This document shows, piece by piece, positions 13,701-25,700 of a stretch of DNA of 64,000 nt. The notes under the pieces are model-generated. The model ran no database searches. It worked only from the letters and a program-made list of their open reading frames with translations, and was not told where the DNA came from. This stretch comes from Trochalopteron elliotii (Eukaryota; Chordata; Aves; Passeriformes; Leiothrichidae): contig JANPWX010000217.1 in assembly GCA_024734555.1 (NCBI GenBank), positions 237,153-301,152 of the forward strand, given 5' to 3'. The position numbers and the translations under genes are program-made. Each line of letters begins with the position of its first letter. Positions within the stretch are counted from its first letter, which is position 1.

Positions 13701-16471
13701 GCTTGGTAGAGTATTATCAGTGCAAGCTGCAGTAAATATCCATCCTTCATCTGGCAGAAGATAATCAGGGCCTGTTTCACCCCATTTGTCACAGCAGAGC
13801 TGCAAACAGCAGTCATTGGTATCTGCTGGTGCAGCTTCAGGGGTGCACAGATGACTCAAGAATCCCTGCAGATTTTGAAAACTGTGGTGCACAAGATCAG
13901 CAAAATTCTATTAAATATAACCCTTTTGCATAGGTTTTAAATTCCCAGAATTCCTCTGTCTTCAAAAATAACAACGGTGTTGCCTCTCTAAAAGGCACAC
14001 AGACAACTGGTGGTTTGTCTGTGTGCAAGTACCAAGCCAAAATACACTTTATTATTCTAAGTGAATTTTTCCCAGGTCTACATTCTGGTTTTCCAGTGCA
14101 CTGGCAAGAAATAGATTTGCTGAACCCCAAAAAAGATCTCTGTTTTCAGCAGTGACTGTAACTGTTTTAATCCCCCACCCCAGAGCTGGAGGACAAGCAC
14201 AGTAATTTTCTCACCTGCCTCCTCACTGCAAAGTTTGAGAAGTTGAGTTCGTCACAGCTATCGCTGCTTGGCTGGGAGCAGAGACATGTGCCTGAGATCT
14301 AGAGGGTGATGTCATCTCTTTTATCTTCCAAATGCATTTTCCTCTCTCTTTGAAAAAGAATTGGATGAGGAGTGACTGATTCAATTTTTCTCCACTTCTG
14401 AGTCTTGCAACCCATATCTGCAGCCACAGGCTGTGTGTTTGTACTGGATGCACCAAGGTATTCCTCACCAGCAGCATCTGTGCTGCTGATACTATCAGTC
14501 ATTTTTAAATGGCTTTGGTAACTGACTGGCTAGCAAGTAGATCTGTCTTCCAAAATAGTTTATTATACAAAAGGGCCCAGATCATCAAAGATGTGATGGA
14601 ATTTTAAAAATCACAGCTGGCCTGCTTCTCCAGACAACTTCATTCATCCCAATATAAAGTCTATGACATGAATGTAAGAAATACAAAACACTATTAGGTT
14701 TTGGTTCTCAACACCTTTTCATTATCTGCATTTTACTCTAAACTGATGCATAATTTATAAAAATGAGCAAAAATGAGTAAAAGACTAGGTCAAAATGGTC
14801 TTGGCACATATTATCAAAAACATTGTTGATCCATTCAAGCATCACTTCCAAGTGGGCAACATCAAATGTAACTATTCTGTAGCCAAGAAAGGAATTCATT
14901 CCATACTAATCTAAAGAAGTGCTTCATCTCTGTGTCAAGCCTGGCAACACAGGTATTATGCCATCCCTTCAGCAGCTGCTGGATAAAGCCTCAAGCTATG
15001 GTGCCAAATTCTACACCTAATCCTCATGGAGGTGTCTCCTGGAAATATTTGCCAAGAGTAAACAGAAGATTGCAAATGGTTTTGAAGTCACCACCCCAGT
15101 AATGTTTCTGTCTATCCTGTGATGTTATGGACATGGCCTTTGCACAGAGTTTAATCAAAAACATTTATATTGGCAGATTCAGTATGTTCAGAGATGTTGG
15201 TACTTAGCATCCCTGCCTATTCCAGAGGAGATGGCAGAGAGCAGGTGGTCTGCAAAGTGGTGATTTATTGCTGGGATGCTTTTAATATGACAAGAAACTA
15301 ATGCCTATGCCAGGTCCTCTCGTGCATGCACTACATCCTTGGTGTGCTCTGTTGGTCTGTAACCTGAGAGGACCCATCTCACCCCTAACCCTGCTGGTTG
15401 TCTCTGACATTTAGTGTCCCCTGTTCACATCTTACAGCAATAAATTGCAGGTTTTCTTCACAGAGTCTTAAATTTTCTGGATATAGTCTTTCAAAGAGCA
15501 ACAGAAAAATAACTCCCTTTACACAGTATCAGGTATTCTCCCAGTCACCTCCTGAAGGCTACAGAATTCTCCCACACACTGTTCTAGCACAGAAGGAAGC
15601 AGCAGCACAGTGCCTTACTGAGAAGTCAATGGTAGAAGTTGCCTTCCTCTCCTGATACTGAATGAGGCCCTCAATGGCCCAGCCTGTTTAGTGTTTAAAT
15701 GCTGTTCACATTCCTCGTTAGCCTCATAATGTGACTTCCTAAAAAGCATCAGTAAATGTGTTTTAGGAGATGACTTTTTCCATGTGCTACTGTAAAAACT
15801 GTAGTGGCTGAAGAAGTTGTAGTCTATCAAATGAGCACAGAAGTCTCAGGAGTCACATGATTTCTGAAGATCAAACTTCAGATCTGCAGACAATGATGTA
15901 AATTCAGGGATTACTCTTCTGAGAGCCATCCACACTTACAGTGGTGGGAACTGTTAGTTGATGTGATGAAAAGCAATCACCACAAGCACAAAGGCCTGGA
16001 GATGGGCAGAGCACAGTACCAAGCAGAGGAAACCCTATTGCACCTGGTTCTGGGTACTCTCAGGAACCTCAGCACACGACAGCCCGACCATGGTTTGGGT
16101 GTTGGACAGATCTGCAGGAGCTGCTGTCACCAGACAGCCTTGCAGACTGAGCAGGGTTATTGCCTCCAGGTGTTCAGAACTCAGTGTGGGATGGGCATTT
16201 GGGAAATGCTGTAAAATCTACTGCAGGATGTCTTAAAGGAGTTAGTGGGAATGGGCAAGACTTATGGGTTTTTAAGGGTAAAGACCAAAGGCAAGAACAG
16301 GAGGGTGAAGGCTGCTTGCAGAGGAGCAAGCATGAAAAACAAAGAGACAAGTGGATAAAAAGAGGCAGCTGCAAGTGAACAGGCTGTTGATCATTATGCT
16401 TGCTTGGTCAGGCCCTGATTTTCTTGTTAAATTGCATTTCTGATTGCTTTCCTGGGTGAAGGACCATGTTC
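10745..16471. other. AT-rich non-coding region, no gene seen
   Basis: No supportable gene. Between 11.41 and 13.58 kb there are no open frames of 60 codons or more on either strand, because stop codons are very dense. The stretch is AT-rich but has little simple repeat, and contains many TAAT, ATTA and ACAAT words. That composition is seen in conserved non-coding enhancers near developmental genes, but also in ordinary AT-rich intergenic DNA. A short A-run lies at about 13010-13022. Confidence 0.55.
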
Positions 16472-16524
16472 TGTGTGCATGTGTGTGTGTGCGTGTGTGT
16501 GTGTGTGCGTGTGTGTTTGTGTGC
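16472..16524. repeat. Interrupted (TG)n microsatellite
   Basis: About 53 bases of TG alternation with occasional C and T interruptions (CA, CG, TT), of the form tgtgtgcatgtg...gcgtgtg...gcgtg. Alternating purine-pyrimidine DNA of this kind can adopt Z-form in vitro; that is general knowledge and not shown here. Frames giving Cys/Val-rich (+) or His/Thr-rich (-) peptides across it are repeat artefacts. Confidence 0.95.
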
Positions 16525-16762
16525 AACAGATGGAGTCAAGCCATGGAGCAGAGGGCCTGTGTGTCTGGGCACCAGTATCTGGAGAAACCAGAGTGTGTTT
16601 GTGTGCTTTTCCCTAGGGGACATCACTCCTGGGAGTGTCCATGTAGAATAAGGGGTGTGGGAGCTGGCTAAGGGGGGGGCTGGATACCATGGAGGTCTGG
16701 CAGTCAGATCCTGGCATGGCAATAGGTCTGCACAAGCTACAGAGGGATCAGTGTTTGCACGT

Positions 16763-16785
16763 TTGTGTGTGTGTGTGTGTGTGTG
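16763..16785. repeat. (TG)n microsatellite, second array
   Basis: A pure run of about 11 TG units, some 240 bp from the first TG array on the same strand. The two arrays are separated by unique, moderately GC-rich sequence containing a run of eight G at about 16671-16678. Confidence 0.95.
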
Positions 16786-19700
16786 ATTGTCTGGCTGCAG
16801 CAACTAGACTGGAGTTGCAGATTCATCCCTGCAATCACATGAGCATCCTGGCCTCCAAAAGATCAGCAAAGGACAGATCAATGGCAGAGAGGCAGAGATT
16901 GGGCAGAGCACAGGATGGTGCCAAGTGTGACCCAAGGACTGACATGCCCCCTTCCCAATCATCAAACCACCCCCTGAGCTGGGCATAGGAGGCTGCAGGC
17001 AGGTGGCCTGGCAGAGATGAGGTTGTCCCAGCTCCAGGTGACAAGGAGCACAGTTGCTACCTGTGCAATTCTTCCCAAGACAGAAGGAGCAAGGTCCTGA
17101 AGCAGGGACGGCCACACAAGAGGGGCCCTGAGGTGGGAGACACGCATGGGAGCTCAAGTGCTTCGCAGGATTGCACTGCCCAGAGACAGCCTGTGCCCAC
17201 AGGGCACACATGGGACAGTCAGAACTTGCCTGTCAGTCTGATGGAAAGTCTGGAAGTGGCACAGCTGCTTCCAGGTGGCCCACGCCGTGTCCCAAGGGTG
17301 TGGGTTGCAGTGGTGTTTCAGCTCCTGCCTCACGGGACAGTGCACAGCAGAGTGTGAACCAAGGCTGTCCTTCCATCTCTGGCTGTAGTGGCACATCTGT
17401 CTCCTGATTCAGGGGACCAGCAGGGCCAGCCCTCCTCACCCCACAGGTTGTTGGCACAAAACAGGACAGTGGGGACACAGGCCCTCAGGCTGCCCTGCTG
17501 CAGCTGCTCCTGTGCCATTATAGCAAAGTTGTGTACTTGCAGTCACTTGTAGCTGGGGCACCAGTGCTGAATTCTTAATAAAACAGACTCTGATAGGTTG
17601 CAGCTAAGATGCAAACAGATGGCAGAAGGCTTTGGACTCAGCTGATGTGAAGAGCTGTCAGAAGGAACTGGGAAGTGCTTTCCCTTTTCGGGGTGGTGGG
17701 ACGGGGTGGCTCCAGGCAATGCCACACATCCTTGCCAAAGGCATCACACCTTCCCACTGGTGCATCTGCAGCTCTGGGTTCCCAGGGAGCTTCCTTGGAA
17801 GCCAGCAAGGGATAACTTTTAATGCACGTAACGTGAGGGGCAGAAGATTTGCTTCCTTTAGCAACTGGCCTCACTCCAGAACTGCAGTCTGATCCAGGAC
17901 TCTGTTTCTAGCTCAGGAGTAGAGGAGGATTTTAACTGCCCTGAATTTGGTATTAAATGGAGCATGTTAGAAAATCCTGTACACATCTGAGAAACCACAA
18001 GCCTAGGCATTAAAAAACGTGCTTCCTAAAAACTTACAAAAGTAAGAATGCTCACCTCTGAGCTCTCAATTACAATTGTTCAGGGGACAATAGAGCTGTG
18101 CAAGGAACAGGCAATTTGTAATTGATGTGATTTATTAGGTTGTTGTTCTGCTCTATGAATATCTATAAACCTGCTGCAACTGTTACATGCATTTGTTTAT
18201 TCAAATACATTTGACTAACAGTGTTCAGAAGCTTTGACAAGGTGGATTGATCATAAGTAATCAAAACCTGAATAGTGTTGCACAGTAATTTGGTAGGAGA
18301 AAAAAAGAAATATTTTAACAAACCTGGAAAGCACAGAAGTACTTGTAGGTAGTACTAAGTTTCTTTCAATGTTTGTTTTCTGTGGTTTCAAAACTGACTC
18401 CCAAAACTCCTGTTCCTATAGACACAGCATGCAAACCTTGAAGCTGGTAAGCATGTTCCCTCAAACTGAATTAATTTAAAAACTCAGCCACTGTTTGCAT
18501 AATTTTAATTACATACAAAGAACTGGCAGTGCAAGTAACAGAAAACAAAAAAAAAAAAGCAAAGAGAAAAAGTCATTCCTTAAAAATTAAGCTCCTTGTT
18601 CAAGCCCCAGTAGACAACATCAGAGCTGGCCCTGAAGAATAAAAAGCAGAAAAAAGAAAAGCAGAAAACAGTTCTCATTTTTCCCAACTTCCCAAGTTGC
18701 ATCCAGTGAGCTTTCTTTGCTTTGCTCTCACTTTGTGCAGACCACTACTGTGATAGCCAAGCCATTTTCTTTGCCTGGAAAATGTGAATATTCCCTCTGA
18801 AGAGCACTTGAAGCATAGCAGGAGGAAATACTGCAGGGAAGAGAGGTTTCTCTGAAGCTAACCATAATGGATTCCTTTTCATTCCTGCGCTGAGGGACTT
18901 GCTTCAGAGCAGAGGAGTAGCCTGGCTCGCTCAGAGATAATGTTCTCTGTATCAAATGGAGAATGAAAGGGGAAATATTTTTTCCTTGGGGCACCTGTCT
19001 CTGGTCCTCAAGGGGTCTGGACTGTATAGGGCCAAGGCAGGTGAAGGATTTGTGGTCTAAGAGTTAAAGCAGGAGGAAAGAGAGCTAGGATCCCTAGATT
19101 ACAGCCTTTGCTCTGATATAGAGGTAAATAGTCACATTCAAATAAAAACTTCCCCTTTGAATTATTTTTTCCATTCCCTACCAATCCCAGCTTATCTCCC
19201 CATAATGGTCTTCACTTCTAAAATCAATTTATAACCGATCAGACAGCTAAAATAGCTTCTTACAGTAGGTGTCTCTAGTCAATGACTGATTTGCATTAAG
19301 AAAGATATGACAGCCAAGTGTGAAGAGAAAAGAATGATAGTTTAATTTTAGAAAAATTCCACATTCATCTGAGAAACGATTACTAAGCACTGTGTATGTT
19401 CATACATAAATTACTTCTAAAAATGTGGAAAAGATATTAAAATGCTAAATATTTTCTTGCAGTGGGAGCAGGAAGGCCCCAGATCAGATGCCATGGCATT
19501 TTGCAGGAGGGGACAGAGGAGAAGCACACACATCCAGTGGCACTGAGCAAGGGAAGCAGCTCAGGGGGACAGGAGCAGAGGGATGCAGGAGGAGAGGGAG
19601 GCTGAGAGAGAGGCCAAAGCACCTCTAGCTCCTCTGGGGAAGGGGGAGAAGCCTCATGCTCTGTGTGTGTGAGCACTGGGACACCCCTCCTGCCAGCCCT

Positions 19701-22700
19701 GGGGACAACAGGGACATGCCACTGAGGGAACAAAGAGCCAGGTTCCCACCCAGGCAGGCTGGGAGTGCCAGCCCACTCCAGCTCCAACCCCTACGGAGCC
19801 CAAGGCAGCTCTGAGGAGCGTGACACAGCCGTAGGGGGACGTGCCAGGAGCCAGGTGCCAGCTCCCAAAATAAGTCCTACAGCTTGTCAACAGAGCTCTG
19901 TCATCTCTATCCAGAAAAAGACTAATAGTGGGCTGACGCCTGGCACTGACAAATTACCAGGTTGCTAGAACTGGGATTTGGATTGGTCGCTGAGGTTTGT
20001 TTTGATTTTTTAAGTGTATCTTTATTTTACCAGGAGAAGCTTTTTTTCCTTTGTCTGCTCGTGGTCCAAGCTGGCAAAAGGCAGCCTGGGATCTCCCACA
20101 GAGGAAGCCCAGACCCTGCCAGGGTCTGAGCACAGGCATTCAGAGGCAGCAGAGACCAGCAAGATAAATTGGAAGCTCAGAGCCTACAAGGGAAGGGAGG
20201 GAAAGAGGCAAGAGGTGAGAAAGGTGCATGAGGAGGCAGAAGGACAAGGAGAAGGACACATCACACTAGATGTGTCTCATTTTTCGGTGTCAAGAAGAGA
20301 ATGTGTGTGCAGTGTTTGTCCCACGCCAACACACCCTGAGAGAACAGACATCAGTCACCGGCTGTGTCACGTTTTTATTAGCTAAGTTTCACAGAATCAT
20401 CCCTCCAAGTAGGGAATAACTCCATGCATCACAGCTCAGGTTTGACAGGAACATTAAAGGCAATATGTACTTTGATATATCAATCCAAATTTGGAGGCAG
20501 CAGAGGCCAGACTTGATGTCAAAAATTACTAAGATTATTTCGTATTAAAAAGTTATGTTTGTGGCCCTGTAATGAAGATCTCACTATCTTGCATAAAGGT
20601 CTGTTTCAAACAACCCAAACTTGTGTTATTTGACATTTTAATTAGTTTCATTTCATTGCTTTGGATTCATCTCGTCTTCTTGCATTGTAAGTCCTAGAGC
20701 ATTTGACACTCTAATGTATAAGATCATTTTAGAAAGACAGCAAACTTTTATTAATGTTGACTTGGTTTCTACACACTAGAACCCTATTATTTGACATATT
20801 TGCTCTGCACATCACTTCACTTCCCTAAAATGTAACAGGAAACTCTTTTCTGGCTTCATTCAGGAGAAGAAAATTATATTGAAAATTACTGTATATTTTC
20901 TGAGAAGAAAATACTGTATATTACTGTATAAATCACATGGAGGGACAGATCTTTTAACGATTTTTGCTCTTAGGAGACAACATACAACAGGAATTTCTCT
21001 TCCCAGAACTGCATAGCCATGAGCACCAGCAGAATGGCTCCAAGTTGCCTCAATGCAATTCTCAATTGGTGCAATCAATTCTCAATGCATTTCCTACCAG
21101 AGGCAGGAATAAGTAATTCTTTCATGTATGGACTGGTCCAAAGACTGAAAGGCAACAGGAATCTCCTCAGCAGACTGGAGAGCTCAGCTCATTGAGAGCA
21201 GTGTGATTCCATTGTTTCAGTATGGCTGAGGACAATTTTTTGTGTTCTTTTGTGGATATAAGCCCCTGTGTAAGGGATTTCTTTGTCCCATGAAAATAAT
21301 CTAACTAGCCCTTAAAGCAATCACACCATTGTAGCATGACCCTGAACAATTTCAGTTCTTTCAAAAGAACTCTGAAACTATGGAGAACTCAAGTTTAAAG
21401 AGTAAGTTGCTTTATTTTGCAAAATTTCATCTCAAAATTTTTAACAGATTTGTCTAAAACAGGCAAAGATCGGTATTAAGGAATGCATTTTAGACAACAG
21501 TTTCACACACTCCCAGAGAGGTCAAAATACTATATAACAGAATGATTCCATGCTAAAAGGATTATGATGGCTTACACCAAAAGCTCTGTGTCTAATTTAG
21601 GACTTAGGCATTTTGAGCAATAAATTTAAAAAATCATGGGAAATTAAATTTTTTCATCAGCAGTGCCAAAGTTTTACAGATGAATTTGAGTCAATTGACT
21701 GAAATTGGAGTTGAGAAGCACCATCCCCCATCCAGCAATGGCTCCAGCTTTCCAACGTTCAGGGCAGAGCCAGATTCCAGGAATTCAGCTCTCCAGATTC
21801 ACATTTGTTAAATCTGTGTTCCTAGACACAATGTATGGATTTTCACCCAGGACTTCTATGCAACAGAATACCCTCACTGCCTTTGTTTCTGTTGATCCAT
21901 TATTGCTGAAATTACATTCCAGTGCTTCTGAAAACAGCTCAGCTGTCTGAAACCTAACAGGAGCCACATGCCAGAAAATTCCTCAAAGATTTTTTTTTCC
22001 TCTCTGGATGAAACTAACTAAAAAATCCATTTTTCCTTTATTCCCCAGGTAGAAGCTTCTTAATCCACCATGTGGAAAGGAAATTAAATTATGCCTTTTC
22101 TCTTTAGATGGTTTGCTCTTTTTTCAGGGCTTCAGGAGGAGTAGTTTGCTCTAGACCCCTGGCCCCATTTTTTGCATCAAGCTGGCAGTGCTGATTTGGT
22201 GGGCTGTGTCCCTGTGGGAAATGAAGGAGCATCCCTGGGATGGATTCTCCTCACCAGGAGTCTCAGAGGCAGGAGAAGGGATCCACTCATCTCCATGTAA
22301 GTGCCCCAGGATGTGTCACTCTTCTGTTGCTGGTCTGAAGGGCCTGTGTAAAAAAATACAGAATCTACCTTAAAGATCTGGGTGATTAATTTTTGTTCTT
22401 TGTCTGAGAACACAGATAAAAGGCAAGACCAGCTCAGGCCTAAACCCCACCAGGCCCAGGCCTAAATCCCCAGAGGTTTCCACAGCACACGTACTGGAGG
22501 ACTGGCTGCAGGTTCAGGGAGAACATCTCCATCTTTCAAGGGTAATTCTGTGAGGACAGTAAAATATGACACATTTCTTACTCTACTCCATTTGTTGGTA
22601 TCTGGAGGCAAACAAAATCCACCCCTCACATTGCAGTGCCAAGTCCCCTGCCATGCTGTGCTCCCTGCTTTTGGGAGCCTCCTCCTCTCCTCCCTGGCCC

Positions 22701-25700
22701 TGCACTCCCACAGTCAGTGTAGAGGCTGAAAATCCAGCCCTGAACACCCCCCACAATCACCTTAAATGACTGTCTGGCACAGTCAAACAAAGTTTTCCTC
22801 TCCAGGCACATCTGAGCAAGGCTCTGGACTTTTCCAGTGCAAGGTGACATTCTGTTATTAATATGAGACTCCAGGAGCCAAAACCCTGCTGGGCCCCACC
22901 GTGGCCGTGAAAGGCACCTGGCTGCAAGAAAGTAGAACTGCCCTCCCATTTACCCAGCTAAAACCCAAATATTTACTCCCAAATTGAGCTGAGTTGCAGC
23001 TCGTCTGTACCAGCTGGTTATCCCATTGAGCAAAGAAAGGAGGGAAATAGATTTCTTCCTGTTTTCTTTGCTGGTCAGAAGATTAAAAGCAATATAGTTG
23101 TGTTGGTCCCTAGGTATTGTCTGATTAATATCCTGCTAGCCTGCTGGCAAATTGCCAGAATCACTTCTCTTTAAATGAAGTACTGTTCTGTGAGCTTAAA
23201 TGGATTTTATTAGCATAACACTAATAATTCAGCACTTAAAACCCAGAGAAAATATTAAAAGTAAATATAGGCATGCGGTGCCTACTAAGGTTCCTTCCTG
23301 TTTTCTTTCCAGGTGGGCAAAGAACTACACTCCATCAGATATTTCACCACTACAGTCAGGTCAGAAGCATCTAACTTTTACAGGAAAGAGGCTAGGAAGC
23401 CCAAAGCAGAGCAGCCCTGAGAAATTCCATTTTTTTCCCAGCAGCATCTAGCAACTTGTCCCTACTGGTTTTAAATGGTGTTGATCAGGTGAGGTGTAAC
23501 ACTGAAGTTTTTTTCCCCTACCTTCAGTTTTCTTGGCCACAACTCAGACTTTCCCAGCTGAATCTCATCTGCTGACCCATCTATCATCTCCTTCTCTTGC
23601 CTGGCTCTCCTAGCATGTTTCACATTAATGACCATTCTGAATTCTCCAGCTTGTCATTTCCTTCAGTCTTCTTTGCAGCAGAGCCAAGGTCAGTTTAGAA
23701 ACCACTGGCATGAGGCTGGAGTCAGCAGCTCATCAGGAACCTGTGATTTCTGCATTTATTCAGTGTCATTCATGTGTTTGGGAATGCAGCTATGGCAAGC
23801 CTATCTTTTGCCTACTGTCTGCATCAGCCACTCATGTCAACAGGGATTTCAGAGGAGATAACTCCTCCCTGTCACCTCTAGCAATGGTTGCTTCCCAAAT
23901 AGTGCTCCCTGAGGGACTGACATGCCATAGAAGAAGATAAATGTTCTGAGGACACTCACTAAAAATGCCGTGTGTTAGTCCGCCAATTAAAAGCCTCTGG
24001 AGGAGAATAATGAGTGATCTGTTAGCAGTTCTCTAGGTTTGCAGTTGCCTGATATCCCACATCTGGGAGCTACTGCCCTCAGGTAGCAGCTAATTGGCCC
24101 CAGTTACCACAGTGCCCTGCAGTCCTTAATGAATGTATCATCACTCCTGCTCAGCAAAGCAAAAAAGGACTGATTTCAGCTCGACAGACTTGGAGCTGCA
24201 TTTCAGAAAAGGCAGGGAACTGACTTTACAGTATTATACTTCATGTATAAATCACAGGACGAGGCAAAATCCAGGTCCTGACAAGTACTTTCTACCCAAG
24301 GGAGAAACTGGCTACAGAGGATGTTTCTTTGGGTCAAATACATTTATTTACGAGGACTGCAACAGTGCTGCTTCCCTGTCAAAATCAAACAACCAGCATG
24401 TTCTTCACCTAGCCCCTCTTGGCCAATTCTGTAACCAAAAAAAAGCTGTTGCAAGGCCTTTTCTTGAGCAAAGATCCAGTGATTGCACTGTCTCCTTGGT
24501 TTTGTGTTACTTTCTGCCTCTGTCTCTGCAGAAGTCCTGCTCCTTAAGCTCTGGCAGGCACACAAAGATCATTACCTCTCCCTCCAGGCCTTGCTCTTTT
24601 ATTCCCACAGGCCTGTGTCATTCAGCCTTTTGTGGGATCTCAAGAACTTGCTCCCACAGTTTTGGAGACTTGGTACAACCAGGGATCCCTGTTATTTGTA
24701 AGGCTTATCTCTGAGCCCACTCACCACCCCCTGCAATGCACCCAGGCTCTAACAGTGCTGAGATACCTCAAGATAGATATATATAATTTATTTTTTTTTA
24801 AAGACTCCATCCGCATTGATTTCAACAGGAGCTGGATGCCTAATCTGCTTATACACTTTTGAAAATCCTATTAAGTGCCTCTTTACTGCTCTAGGTGCCT
24901 AAATATACTTTTCTTAATTTGGCTTTAAGTGATCTGCATCCGTCATCGAGATTTTTGAGAGCATGGCTCGAGGGGAGAGGCCTCCCTGTCACAGCCCCTC
25001 CGTGCAGTCTGTCACTTGCTCAGATACCCAAACTGGGAGCTGAGCTCCTGTGAAGATGCTGTGACAGTGTGAAATATCTCTATTAAACTGTGAACACTCT
25101 TGCTGCTGCTGCATCCTTGTCCCTCCTGTGCTGAGCTCACGTGTCCCCTCCCAGCAGAGCTCTCCCCATGGGCTTCTCACGGCCTCATCTCCCTTTCCAC
25201 CACTGCCTCAGGCACAAACTGTGTCCTGCAGCTGCAGGTGGAGACAGCTCCTTGGTGAACGTGGGGAAACGCATTTTGGGAGGCAGGAAGGGGTGGTTTG
25301 GCTGCCTGGGGGCAGCAGCCAGGACAGCATCAGTGTCTCGCCTGGCAATCCTAGAGAATTCAGTGCCTGTGGCTCAGAAATGCCTTTGCTCAGCTGTTTT
25401 TATCTTCCTTGGTTTGCACTTCTTAAAAGGAAGTCACAGGCAAGAGAAACTGTGAGAGGATATGTATCTGAGAGGCTGAAAAGAGCAGTTTGTGCTGAGC
25501 ATTTCTCAGTTTGGAGAAAGGGCACTGAGAACGGGTCTGTGCCTTCAGAACCAGCACTGGATGCAGTAACTGCTTCCTGCACTCCCTGGACATTGAAGTG
25601 GGGCCAAGAAAGGGAACTGGCCATGGCCAGGCTGGTGCTCACCTATGGACACCTTGGGAAAGATGGGCCCTGCTGGCATCCTCAGCAGCTCTGCAAATCT

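Noticed and set aside
16408..16803. 131-codon His/Thr-rich frame (-)
   Set aside because: Runs through the two TG arrays; the His-Thr repeats are translated microsatellite.
20390..20450. 'cacagaatcat' word suggesting a third CR1 tail
   Set aside because: Sequence on both sides does not continue into CR1 3'-end blocks; a single short word is not enough. The same applies to similar words near 32452 and 37910.
24133..24714. 193-codon frame (+) as a possible gene
   Set aside because: Cys/Ser/His-rich, no domain or signal sequence, and no clear start context or splice structure.
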